Source: a virus. Taken from it: a stretch of DNA of 22,191 nt. Within the stretch, counting starts at the first letter, position 1. Every line of letters begins with the position of its first letter. Below the pieces are notes generated by a model. The model worked only from the letters and a program-made list of their open reading frames with translations, made no database searches and was not told the DNA's origin. The stretch is from the IMG/VR virus record IMGVR_UViG_3300004369_000171, positions 1-22,191 of that record. One strand, given 5' to 3'. A program made the translations under genes and the position numbers. Of this stretch, positions 14,765 to 21,911 are shown one piece after another.

Positions 14765-15511
14765 ATGAGCAGATACGACGACGACGACGAAAACGAAGTA
14801 ACAGAAGAGGCCCCGAAGCGTCGATACGAAGACGATGACGTTCCGGTACGTAAGGCACCACCAACCCGTGTCACCGCAGACGACGAAGACGAGGACGAAG
14901 AGGACACCGCTGTTAAGGCAAACGCTTCCCGCGTCATCAAGCGCGGATGGGCCGCGGCTGAGAAGTTGCAGAACGCTAATTCAGGCTTCGCCCAGCGTCT
15001 TCGTGTAACTGAAGACGCGGTCATCATCAAGTTTCTTGAAGACGACCCGTACGCTACGTACCGCCAACACTGGGTCGAGCGCAGTGGTCAGAAGTCCTTC
15101 ACGTGCATCGCAGACATTGATGACCGCGGTTGTCCGCTGTGCAAGGCGGGTAATAGGCCGACCATGAAGTTTGCGTTTAACGTGGTGCTGTTGGCATCCG
15201 ATGGGGATCACTCTGTGAAGTCCTACGAAGTTGGTGCTCGTGCCATCGATCAGTTGAAGAACTTCCACACCGACCCTCGACAAGGACCACTCAGCAAGAA
15301 CTACTGGGCGGTCAGTCGTTCAGGAAAGGGTGCTACTTCAGCGACGAATCATCAAATGATCCGTGATCGCGATCTTGAAGATTGGAACATGGAACCGATT
15401 TCTGACGCCGGTATCAAGGCGCTCATGAAAGAGGCTTACGGACCGGAGATCGTGCAGATCCCGTCCCGCAAGGACTTGATGAACATCGTCATTGAAGACA
15501 TGGGTGACTGA
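14765..15511 (+). CDS. gp32-like single-stranded DNA-binding protein, putative
   Basis: This 248-aa protein has AAGGAG 6 bases before the ATG. Residues 1-50 are extremely acidic (YDDDDENEVTEE, DDEDEDEEDTA). The core (75-215) has FLEDDPYATYRQHWVE, FTCIADIDDRGCPLCKAG and TMKFAFNVVLLASDGDHSVK, then YEVGARAIDQL. This looks like an OB-fold with a Cys cluster (C-x9-13-C-x2-C), as in T4 gp32-type proteins. The gp32 and bacterial SSB acidic tails are C-terminal, so the N-terminal acidic tail is unusual. Its place next to DNA polymerase and primase fits binding ssDNA at the fork. The assignment rests on pattern and context. Confidence 0.75.
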   Translation: MSRYDDDDENEVTEEAPKRRYEDDDVPVRKAPPTRVTADDEDEDEEDTAVKANASRVIKRGWAAAEKLQNANSGFAQRLRVTEDAVIIKFLEDDPYATYRQHWVERSGQKSFTCIADIDDRGCPLCKAGNRPTMKFAFNVVLLASDGDHSVKSYEVGARAIDQLKNFHTDPRQGPLSKNYWAVSRSGKGATSATNHQMIRDRDLEDWNMEPISDAGIKALMKEAYGPEIVQIPSRKDLMNIVIEDMGD

Positions 15512-15514
15512 CCC

Positions 15515-17605
15515 GTGCCAACATATGGTGACAGCGTAGGGGGCCACACGGCCCCCTACGTCGTCTCTACGATTGAAGAACTTCAGCGCATTGTCGATAC
15601 TGTCCTAGAGACAGGTCACTTTGTGTTTGACGTAGAAACGCGCGGTATTGTCGACCGTCACCCAGATGTGTTGGAGTGGGTCGAGCAAGAGTGGTCAGAG
15701 CACGCCACCACTTTAAAGACCACTAACCCCGAAGTTCTTGCCCGTTCACGTGAAACAATAATGAACCGTTGGCGTTCTACTCTCGCGCTGGACCCCATGC
15801 GTAATGAAGTGTTCTGGATCGGTATCGCTACGGAACGCCAATCGTGGGCTATCCCTATGGGGCACCCTAACGGAGAAGTTATTGAACCAGCCGAGCGCGG
15901 GGACGGTACAACCACACCTCCTCCCGGTTACCGCAATGTGCTTAAGAGCGGTAAGGAGTCGATGGCTAAGTCTAAGTACTTTAAGCCAGCCGTGTTCAGT
16001 GACCCACCGGAGCAGATGGTTCGATCAGAGGTTTTTAAGACTCTCCATCCCCTGTTTTTTGGTGACGTTCTCAAGATTGGGCACAACGTAAAGTTCGACG
16101 CTCGGTCGATACGTAAATACTACGACGACGACCTACCAACCGAGCCATTCATGGACACGATGATCATGCAACACATCGTGAACGAGAACCTCAGCAGTTA
16201 CAGCCTAGACGAGTTGATAAAGCACAACTTTGATGGGTTTACGGCGTATAAGGGCGACGGTAAGGTCGGCTCAATTATTACGGAAGTTCCGTTCTCGTCC
16301 GCCGCCAGGTACGTACACCGAGACGTTCGGTGGACCTGGAATCTGTATCGCTACCTATGGCGTCGTATGAAAAACGACGACCAGTTGATTACGTGCTTGC
16401 GACAAGACATGCGGGTGTTGCGTGTTCTGATGGAAATGGAAGACAACGGTATTCCCGTTAACCACCGGTCTATGAGGTCATTGGGTAAGCATCTAGATAA
16501 GAAACTACAAGACCTTCTTAAAGACATGATGGACTACGCCCCACCAGGGTTTAATCCAGACAGTACGAAACACAAACAAGAACTTCTATTCAAGAAAAAG
16601 AGAGAGGGTGGGTTGGGGCTTACCCCATCTAAGAAGACCAGCACAGGTGCCGCGTCTGTTGACGAAGAAACGCTACGTAAACTAGAAGCCAAGCACCCAA
16701 TGATTCCCATGCTACTGGACTGGTCTGAGACCAAGAAAGTGAAGTCAACTTATGTTGATGGGCTTTTGCCTAAGTTACACAAGGGGTCTCTCCACCCGTC
16801 ATTCCACTTACACCGCACCGCCACAGGTCGGTTGTCATCGAGCAACCCGAACCTACAGAACATCCCACGAGACTCCAGTGTCCGAGGTCTATTCGTAGCC
16901 CCCGAAGGGTACAAAATGCTGGTTGCTGACTACGACCAGATCGAACTCCGGGTTATGTGTATGTTCTCAGGAGATAAGAAGATGAGCGAATTCTTCCTCA
17001 CCGGAGCGGACATCCACGCTGGAGCCGCGGCCTTGGTGTTGGGCAAGGATGTAACTGAGGTAACGAGTGAAGAGAGGCAGTTAGGAAAGGGTGTAAACTT
17101 CCTAACCGCTTACGGTGGTGGTGCCCAGAAACTGGCGCGAACCACCGGCATCGACGAAGACCACGCCAAGTTCGTGATTGACCAGTACTACAGACAGTTT
17201 TCCGGGATTACTAAGTGGAAGCAGGATGTAGTGCGTCAGGCTATGTCGAAGGGTTACGTCACAACCATGTCAGGTCGTCGTCGGCGGTTGCCTGACATTC
17301 TGTCGACTGACCAAGCCCTTCGCTCACGAGCAGAACGCCAGGCGGTAAACGCTGTCGTGCAGGGGTCCGCGGCTGATATTTGTAAACAAGCAATGGTTAA
17401 CGTATATGACGCCCTATCGGGCACTGACGCAAAGATGCTCGTACAAGTCCACGACGAGTTGGTTGTCGTAGTGCCCGAGGACTCCGTAGAAGAGTTGGAA
17501 CCCGTGTTCGTCTCAGCCATGGGGGATGGTTTAGTGTACGATGGTATACCTCTGAAAGTGTCCTGCCATTCGGCCTATAGTTGGTCGGAAGCGAAAGGCA
17601 AATAG
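15515..17605 (+). CDS. polA-like: family A DNA polymerase with 3'-5' exonuclease
   Basis: The GTG start at 15515 lies 3 bases after the upstream stop. No ATG lies between it and the exonuclease motif. The 696-aa product has Exo I FDVETRG (D39, E41), Exo II HNVKFD (H190-D195) and Exo III YVHRD (Y266, D270). A ~150-residue spacer separates Exo I and II. Polymerase motif A is VADYDQIELRV (D472). Motif B is RQLGKGVNFLTAYGG (~521-535), with Phe at the dNTP-selecting position. Motif C is VQVHDELVVV (H646, D647, E648). No 5'-nuclease domain is present, as in T7-like enzymes. It replicates the phage genome. Confidence 0.97.
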   Translation: MPTYGDSVGGHTAPYVVSTIEELQRIVDTVLETGHFVFDVETRGIVDRHPDVLEWVEQEWSEHATTLKTTNPEVLARSRETIMNRWRSTLALDPMRNEVFWIGIATERQSWAIPMGHPNGEVIEPAERGDGTTTPPPGYRNVLKSGKESMAKSKYFKPAVFSDPPEQMVRSEVFKTLHPLFFGDVLKIGHNVKFDARSIRKYYDDDLPTEPFMDTMIMQHIVNENLSSYSLDELIKHNFDGFTAYKGDGKVGSIITEVPFSSAARYVHRDVRWTWNLYRYLWRRMKNDDQLITCLRQDMRVLRVLMEMEDNGIPVNHRSMRSLGKHLDKKLQDLLKDMMDYAPPGFNPDSTKHKQELLFKKKREGGLGLTPSKKTSTGAASVDEETLRKLEAKHPMIPMLLDWSETKKVKSTYVDGLLPKLHKGSLHPSFHLHRTATGRLSSSNPNLQNIPRDSSVRGLFVAPEGYKMLVADYDQIELRVMCMFSGDKKMSEFFLTGADIHAGAAALVLGKDVTEVTSEERQLGKGVNFLTAYGGGAQKLARTTGIDEDHAKFVIDQYYRQFSGITKWKQDVVRQAMSKGYVTTMSGRRRRLPDILSTDQALRSRAERQAVNAVVQGSAADICKQAMVNVYDALSGTDAKMLVQVHDELVVVVPEDSVEELEPVFVSAMGDGLVYDGIPLKVSCHSAYSWSEAKGK
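15535..15560 (+). promoter_or_regulatory. perfect 11-bp RNA hairpin in the first codons of the polymerase gene
   Basis: The arms CGTAGGGGGCC (15535-15545) and GGCCCCCTACG (15550-15560) are perfectly complementary around the loop ACAC. The hairpin begins 20 bases after the GTG, within codons 7-16. No T-run follows, so it is not a usual terminator. It could slow initiation or bind a regulatory protein. Confidence 0.6.
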
Positions 17606-17606
17606 T

Positions 17607-18047
17607 ATGACATCAACACCTGTAGACAAACGTAATTTCTACCTCTCTCTATCGGTGTCTGATGGTCAAGCCTTAGCCAACTCGGTTGGGTTCGCTGTTC
17701 CTTCAACAGAGGTGCAGAATCATGAACTTGTAGACACAGTCCAGAAATGGATGACACTCGCCGCGGTTGGAATTATCGATCAGGTGCGGGAATGCGCTGA
17801 ATGGATGGCTGAGGCCATACTGCAACTACAAGACCTGTCAGAAGAGGACATTAAAAATACACGAAGTGTATTAGTTTGCTATAGTGTGGCCCTATTATCC
17901 CACCTTATAGATAGCGAATTCATTGAACTACGTGTGCAAGAAGGCGCAGTACTAGATGTTTCTCGCATTGACAGGTTGCTAGAGTTCTTACAGGTCGAAG
18001 ACGACTTCGATATTGAGATATTTGACGAAGGGGATGATCTTCCATGA
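17607..18047 (+). CDS. hypothetical acidic helical protein, 146 aa
   Basis: The ATG at 17607 follows the polymerase stop by one base. The protein has a beta-rich start (RNFYLSLSVSDGQALANSVG). A mostly helical middle follows (VDTVQKWMTLAAVGIIDQV, ECAEWMAEAILQLQDLSEED, VLVCYSVALLSHLIDSEFI), and the tail is acidic (VEDDFDIEIFDEGDDLP). Some helices are hydrophobic but broken by charged residues, so membrane insertion is not favoured. I do not recognise a family. It may form a helical bundle that works with the polymerase, but the only evidence is adjacency. The end overlaps the next start as ATGA. Confidence 0.65.
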   Translation: MTSTPVDKRNFYLSLSVSDGQALANSVGFAVPSTEVQNHELVDTVQKWMTLAAVGIIDQVRECAEWMAEAILQLQDLSEEDIKNTRSVLVCYSVALLSHLIDSEFIELRVQEGAVLDVSRIDRLLEFLQVEDDFDIEIFDEGDDLP

Positions 18048-18457
18048 GTAATGACTGGTGGTCTAAGCGTCTATCCAACGCCCCACACCAACCACAGCCA
18101 CGTAACACAACGTCGTCTACACCCCCATCCTCACCCCCATTGAGGTTCCCGGTCCAGGTACCTACTACACCCCAACCTATCCAACAACAGCAAGTTCGCC
18201 AGCAGTTACTAGACGACAGTCGCCCACCCACTGATCAGATCAATATGGGTGACGCTATCCGTCTATGGAAGGGTGGCGAGGCTATGCGTAAAGAGGGTAA
18301 TATGACATGCCCCGAGTGCGGGAGCATGAACGTCTTTGGTCGTACCGCCCGAGCATCAAACACTACGGTTAGCGGTAATAGCCCCGCCCCGAGGTGCTTT
18401 GAGTGCGGATGGAATGGTCTATACAATCAGGCTATCGAAGGTTCTTGGGCCACCTAA
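18044..18457 (+). CDS. Pro-rich zinc-ribbon protein
   Basis: This 137-aa protein has a start that overlaps the upstream stop as ATGA. Residues 1-80 are Pro/Ser/Gln-rich and probably disordered (PQPRNTTSSTPPSSPPLRF, PIQQQQVRQQLLDDS). Residues ~85-130 hold a zinc ribbon with two C-x2-C knuckles: MTCPECGSMNVFGR and PRCFECGWN. Such ribbons bind metal and can contact nucleic acid or RNA polymerase. It sits just before recA. A role in recombination or late transcription is possible, but the sequence does not decide between them. Confidence 0.75.
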   Translation: MSNDWWSKRLSNAPHQPQPRNTTSSTPPSSPPLRFPVQVPTTPQPIQQQQVRQQLLDDSRPPTDQINMGDAIRLWKGGEAMRKEGNMTCPECGSMNVFGRTARASNTTVSGNSPAPRCFECGWNGLYNQAIEGSWAT

Positions 18458-18470
18458 CAAAGGATAAAAC

Positions 18471-19490
18471 GTGTCAAAAACTGAACAGCGTGAATCGCTT
18501 GAGTCGATCATTGCGTCGGTAAACAAGAAGTACGGGGAAGAGATAGTCATTCAGGGAAGCGCCATGCGGGAAGAGTTGCCCCGTATCACCACAGGTGTAT
18601 TGGCGTTTGACCTAATGCTTGGGGGTGGTTGGCCCACTAATCAATGGTCGGAGATCATTGGTGATGAGTCATCCGGTAAAACAGCGGTGGCGTATAAGAC
18701 CATCGCGGCTAATCAGGCGTTAGACCCTGAGTTCATTGCCATGTGGATCGCCGCCGAAGAGTTCGTACCCGAATACGCCAAGGCAATCGGTGTCGATTTG
18801 GAACGCCTGTGGGTCGTAGAGACCAACGTCATGGAGCATGCTTATGATCTCGTTATTCGTGCATTGGACAACCGAGCCGTTGATTGTATCGTCATTGATT
18901 CACTACCGGCGCTGGTTCCAGGCGACGAAGCCGAAAAGATGATGGACGAGTTCTCGGTCGGTATTGGCGCACGCCTGACTGGAAAGTTTCTTCGTAAATC
19001 ATCAAAGGCCCAGAAGCGTTCTATGACTCGTGAAGAGCGTGGGTGCACGGGTTTGATCATCAACCAGTGGCGCGAGAAGATTGGTGTCATGTATGGTGAC
19101 AACCGCACAACACCTGGTGGGCGCGCTAAGAACTTCCATTACTTCACACGTGTTGAGGTCAAGCGCGATGAGTGGCTGAAAGTCAAGGATGAGCCTGTCG
19201 GGCAGACAATCCGTGGGCGTACCTTGAAGAACAAGACCTACCGCCCTCAGCAGATCGCCCAGGTGGATTTCTATTTTGCTGACAGTAACACCTTTAAATT
19301 CGGTGACTTCGACACGATCAAGGATGTCGTGAACATCTGTATCGCAGTAGATATAATCACCCGAGCCGGGGCCTATTACAACTATGGGGATCAGAAGTGG
19401 CAGGGTAAAGACGCCTTGATCGCTGGTGTCCGTGAAGATATTGATCTACAAAATGAACTACGCCAGAAAGCGATGGACTACTTCCTATGA
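18471..19490 (+). CDS. recA-like: RecA-family recombinase
   Basis: This 339-aa protein starts at GTG 18471 with AAAGGA upstream. Residues ~36-54 have PRITTGVLAFDLMLGGGWP, typical of RecA. Walker A is GDESSGKT (64-71), catalytic Glu lies in IAAEEF (96-97), and Walker B is CIVID (D143) followed by SLPALVPGDE. Loop-2-like residues TGLIINQWREKIGVMYG and a PGGRAKNF segment complete the core. The C-terminus differs from cellular RecA and lacks the acidic tail. It should catalyse strand exchange for phage recombination and repair. It leads a cluster with three nucleases of the PD-(D/E)XK type. Confidence 0.93.
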   Translation: MSKTEQRESLESIIASVNKKYGEEIVIQGSAMREELPRITTGVLAFDLMLGGGWPTNQWSEIIGDESSGKTAVAYKTIAANQALDPEFIAMWIAAEEFVPEYAKAIGVDLERLWVVETNVMEHAYDLVIRALDNRAVDCIVIDSLPALVPGDEAEKMMDEFSVGIGARLTGKFLRKSSKAQKRSMTREERGCTGLIINQWREKIGVMYGDNRTTPGGRAKNFHYFTRVEVKRDEWLKVKDEPVGQTIRGRTLKNKTYRPQQIAQVDFYFADSNTFKFGDFDTIKDVVNICIAVDIITRAGAYYNYGDQKWQGKDALIAGVREDIDLQNELRQKAMDYFL

Positions 19491-19837
19491 TCTTCGGAGA
19501 TGACGAAGCCAAGGCGCGTCGTAAGGAGCACCAGCGGAGGATTATGAAAGCCTCCCGTAAACAGGAAGACCGCACGGCTAACCGTTACAAGGGTTCCCGT
19601 AATGCCGGGTCTGGCTCAGGATGGCTCCGCAAGAACGACGTGCGTTCTGACAACCTTCTTATCGAGAACAAACTGACTGAGAACACGAAGTCGTACTCGA
19701 TCAAGTTCAAGGAACTCGACGAACTGCGCCAGCGGGCGATTCTTGACGACCGACTTCCCGTACTCCAGTTCGACCTTGGTGGTCGTAACTTCGTGATCCT
19801 CAATGAGGACGATTTCCTGGCGATGATTGATGTCTGA
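19487..19837 (+). CDS. PD-(D/E)XK nuclease, Holliday-junction-resolvase-like
   Basis: This 116-aa protein starts with ATG overlapping the recA stop as ATGA. The first 40 residues are very basic (EAKARRKEHQRRIMKASRKQ). Then a Gly/Ser turn (GSGSGW, 41-46) and the nuclease core follow: D51/D55 and E60-N-K62 in NDVRSDNLLIENKLT. The end has VLQFDLGGRNFVILNEDDF, which fits the last strands. The layout resembles small archaeal/phage resolvases (Hjc-like) with a GSG turn before the D...ExK site. Cleavage of branched DNA made by the adjacent RecA is the inferred role; another endonuclease of the superfamily is possible. Confidence 0.75.
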   Translation: MIFGDDEAKARRKEHQRRIMKASRKQEDRTANRYKGSRNAGSGSGWLRKNDVRSDNLLIENKLTENTKSYSIKFKELDELRQRAILDDRLPVLQFDLGGRNFVILNEDDFLAMIDV

Positions 19838-20702
19838 TTGGGCCACCAAGGATTACAAGCAATCCTTCAAATCACGAGGACGTGTTATCCCCGCGGTTGA
19901 GCGGGCTTTGATGCGCGAGACGGTTGTCCGTAACGAGCATCGCGACACCCTCCACCTACACCCAAGTGAGATATCCAAGAAGGACTGGTGTCCTCGGGCC
20001 TCGTGGTACAAGATTAAGGGACACCCCGTACCGCCTGAGTCGCTGTCGTTTCAGCGTCTAAATATCTTCGCAGAGGGTCATTCGATCCACGAGAAGTGGC
20101 AACGCTGGCTACACCAGGCCGGTCTCTTATCTGGCCTATGGGAGTGTCGAGACTGTACAAATACTTTCTACGCTGATGCTCCTAACATCTGTCAATCCTG
20201 TTTCAGCACGGCGATCAAGTACAAAGAAGTGCCGATCCGTAACGACGAATTGCACATCATGGGGCACTCTGATGGTGAAATCTTTGATGATAATGGCCGC
20301 GCACTGATCGAGATCAAGAGCGTCGGTATTGGAACTGTGCGGTGGGAAAACCCCAGCCTATTCCACGGTTACCAGAATAAGGAACTGACCATCGATGGCG
20401 TGTGGAAGAACATCAAGAAGCCATTCGCTTCCCATATCCGTCAGGGCACGATCTACATGCACTGCCGGAAGATCGACACCATCGTGTTTATCTACGAGTG
20501 GAAGCCCACCCAGGATGTCAAAGAGTTCGTCGTCGAGTACCAGCCCGAAATCATGGAACCAATCATCCAGGGATGCAAGTCTGTTGTTGAGCATCTCGAC
20601 GGGGACACCCCACCGCCACGTACTACTTGGGCCTCGGTAGCCCACCCCGAGTGCAAGAAGTGCCCGTTCTATAAGGAGTGTTGGAGTGCGCGTAATACCT
20701 AA
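19830..20702 (+). CDS. Cas4/RecB-like PD-(D/E)XK exonuclease with Fe-S and zinc-ribbon cysteines
   Basis: ATG 19830 was chosen over a TTG at 19827; it overlaps the upstream gene by 8 bases. The 290-aa product has C54 near the N-terminus and H84 in FAEGHSIHEKWQRW. The active-site residues are D148 in MGHSDGE, E161 and K163 in LIEIKSV, and Q205/Y209 in RQGTIYMH. The C-terminal trio is C275, C278 and C284 (CKKCPFYKEC). Together with C54 these match the four-Cys [4Fe-4S] cluster of Cas4/AddB-type nucleases. A four-Cys ribbon C106/C109/C121/C124 is inserted between the H and D motifs. A DNA end-resection role for recombination is inferred. No cas genes or CRISPR array are present. Confidence 0.88.
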   Translation: MSDWATKDYKQSFKSRGRVIPAVERALMRETVVRNEHRDTLHLHPSEISKKDWCPRASWYKIKGHPVPPESLSFQRLNIFAEGHSIHEKWQRWLHQAGLLSGLWECRDCTNTFYADAPNICQSCFSTAIKYKEVPIRNDELHIMGHSDGEIFDDNGRALIEIKSVGIGTVRWENPSLFHGYQNKELTIDGVWKNIKKPFASHIRQGTIYMHCRKIDTIVFIYEWKPTQDVKEFVVEYQPEIMEPIIQGCKSVVEHLDGDTPPPRTTWASVAHPECKKCPFYKECWSARNT

Positions 20703-21183
20703 GGACAGCACACCGGACCCCGTCGTCGCACGGTTCTCACGTAAGTTCTCGTTGCCGTCTCGGCCATCGGACGAGGTACCGGACCTCCCGAAACACCTGG
20801 ATGACCTCGGTGATGATGATCTAATGGACTTGTACACAGAGTTCATGTCATGGGTGTCGTACGCCAAAGCCGAGATGGTCAACGCCGAGATCGCTGAGGA
20901 GCGTGAAGCGACCTTCCTTCGTGTGCTGGAAGCCAAAGTCCTTATCGAGCAATGGGGCGCTGAGGCTAAGGGAGACCGGGTTACCATCGCTAAGGCCCGC
21001 CGTGACATCGACTCACGTGTCGTCAGTCAGCAGGACGAGCACCGCCAGGCCCGTGCCTACCGCAAGTTGGTGGAGTCGGTATTCGACCGCTGTGAGCGTG
21101 GGGCGCAGTTGCTCTCCCGTGAACTCAGTCGACGGATCGGACTGCATTCTAAAGAGCACCGTGGTGGAAGGTTCAGCGCCTGA
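20686..21183 (+). CDS. hypothetical helical protein, 165 aa
   Basis: The GTG at 20686 has AAGGAG 7 bases upstream and overlaps the Cas4-like gene by 17 bases. After a Pro-rich start (PKDSTPDPVVARFSRKFS, PSRPSDEVPDLPKHLDD), the rest is long charged helices: LMDLYTEFMSWVSYAKAEM, EIAEEREATFLRVLEAKVL, then SQQDEHRQARAYRKLVESVF and a basic tail RIGLHSKEHRGGRFSA. A coiled-coil or helical bundle is likely. Its place between two nucleases suggests a partner or regulator of recombination enzymes. I do not recognise the family. The end overlaps the next gene by one base (TGATG). Confidence 0.7.
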   Translation: MRVIPKDSTPDPVVARFSRKFSLPSRPSDEVPDLPKHLDDLGDDDLMDLYTEFMSWVSYAKAEMVNAEIAEEREATFLRVLEAKVLIEQWGAEAKGDRVTIAKARRDIDSRVVSQQDEHRQARAYRKLVESVFDRCERGAQLLSRELSRRIGLHSKEHRGGRFSA

Positions 21184-21545
21184 TGGCAAACCGCAGTAAG
21201 GCCAAGGGTACATCTTTTGAAACCCTGATAAAGAACTTTCTAAACAATAACGGGTTCAAGAAGGCCCACCGCACGGCTCTCACTGGTGGTGACGACGCGG
21301 GGGATATCCACGGGATCGAGCGTCCTGACGGCCATAAGGCTATTATCCAATGTAAGAACCAGAAGAAGCACGACTTCAGCGGATGGCTTGACGCCACGGT
21401 CGAGCAAGCCTCCCGCGCGGATGACGCTGTACCCGCTTTAGTTGTTAAGCGGGCTGGTAAGGGAGAAAAAGCCGTGGGTGATTCCTACGTTGTTATGCGC
21501 CTTTGTGATTTCGTTTCTCTCCTGCACGAGGCAGACTACTCCTAA
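21183..21545 (+). CDS. PD-(D/E)XK nuclease, resolvase-like (QxK variant)
   Basis: This 120-aa protein starts at ATG 21183 (TGATG overlap). The motifs match a small resolvase/endonuclease fold. E13 is in KGTSFETLIKNFL, D41 is in GGDDAGDIHGIE, and IIQCKNQKK has Q56-x-K58, where Gln stands in for the usual Glu. The later helix (WLDATVEQASRAD) and strand (VPALVVKRAGKG) are typical of Holliday-junction-resolvase-like and Mrr-type nucleases. Phage versions with QxK are often still active, by analogy with other superfamily members. It is the third nuclease of this superfamily in 2 kb, after the Hjc-like and Cas4-like ones. Confidence 0.82.
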   Translation: MANRSKAKGTSFETLIKNFLNNNGFKKAHRTALTGGDDAGDIHGIERPDGHKAIIQCKNQKKHDFSGWLDATVEQASRADDAVPALVVKRAGKGEKAVGDSYVVMRLCDFVSLLHEADYS

Positions 21546-21576
21546 ACTCCTTGTCTAAGTGAGCACAACAAGGAGT
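21546..21576 (+). promoter_or_regulatory. hairpin pairing the Shine-Dalgarno site of the SpoVS-like gene
   Basis: ACTCCTTGT (21546-21554) is perfectly complementary to ACAAGGAGT (21568-21576), with a 13-base loop. The right arm contains the whole AAGGAG ribosome site of the gene that starts at 21582. The left arm begins one base after the stop codon of the upstream gene. Folding would hide the ribosome site. Confidence 0.65.
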
Positions 21577-21581
21577 ACCCC

Positions 21582-21863
21582 ATGTCTCAAGAGTCGTCCG
21601 ACGACATTATTAAAGTATCCGGCAGTAGCAGTCCCCAGAGCGTAGGGTCCATCGTGGCCCGGGGCGTTGTGGCTGGGCAATCCCCTAAGATGCGGGCCAT
21701 TGGAGCCAGCGCTGTCAACCAGGCCGTTAAAGCCTGTGCTATTGCCAGGGGGTTTGTGGCCCCTCGGGGTATTGACCTTTGCTTCATTATTGGGTTCGAC
21801 GACATCGCGGGAGAGAATGGCGATACTATTTCGGCCATCTCTTTCAAGCCTGTCGTCCGCTAA
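21582..21863 (+). CDS. spoVS-like: SpoVS-family (Alba-like) protein
   Basis: This 93-aa protein has AAGGAG at 21570-21575. The hallmark residues of stage V sporulation protein S are clear: IKVSGSSSPQSVGSIVA, then RAIGASAVNQAVKACAIARG and FVAPRGIDLCFIIGF. Cellular SpoVS is about 86 aa, so this is full length plus a short acidic N-terminus (MSQESSDDI). The family has an Alba-like, probably nucleic-acid-binding fold and affects sporulation and septation in Bacillus. It is also found in non-sporulating bacteria. In a phage it may act as a nucleoid or RNA-binding protein or alter host development; the actual role is unknown. Confidence 0.93.
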   Translation: MSQESSDDIIKVSGSSSPQSVGSIVARGVVAGQSPKMRAIGASAVNQAVKACAIARGFVAPRGIDLCFIIGFDDIAGENGDTISAISFKPVVR

Positions 21864-21868
21864 TACTG

Positions 21869-21877
21869 TGATAAAAT
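21869..21877 (+). promoter_or_regulatory. candidate extended -10 promoter element
   Basis: TGATAAAAT is an extended -10 (TGN plus TAAAAT, five of six to consensus), 34 bases before the ATG at 21912. No clear -35 is present. It could start transcription of the two small downstream genes separately from the recombination operon. Confidence 0.35.
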
Positions 21878-21911
21878 AAGAACGTGCCTATCCAGGGACC
21901 AACTATCTGTT

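Noticed and set aside
15535-15560. The polymerase-leader hairpin as an intrinsic terminator.
   Set aside because: No T-run follows on either strand, and it lies inside a coding frame that must be transcribed through.
6283-15560. A common element between the hairpin at 6283-6312 and that at 15535-15560, both containing GGCCCCC and GGGGGCC.
   Set aside because: The arms are in opposite order and the flanks differ; short G/C-rich stems readily share such words by chance.
19830-20702. Cas4-like protein as evidence of a CRISPR-Cas system.
   Set aside because: No other cas gene and no regularly spaced direct repeats with unique spacers were found; phage Cas4-like nucleases are common without CRISPR.
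20358-21008. A 216-codon minus-strand open frame, the longest antisense frame in the window.
   Set aside because: It lies opposite the Cas4-like gene and the next helical gene, both with good motifs or ribosome sites; its sequence is Ser/Arg-rich in the way antisense shadows usually are.
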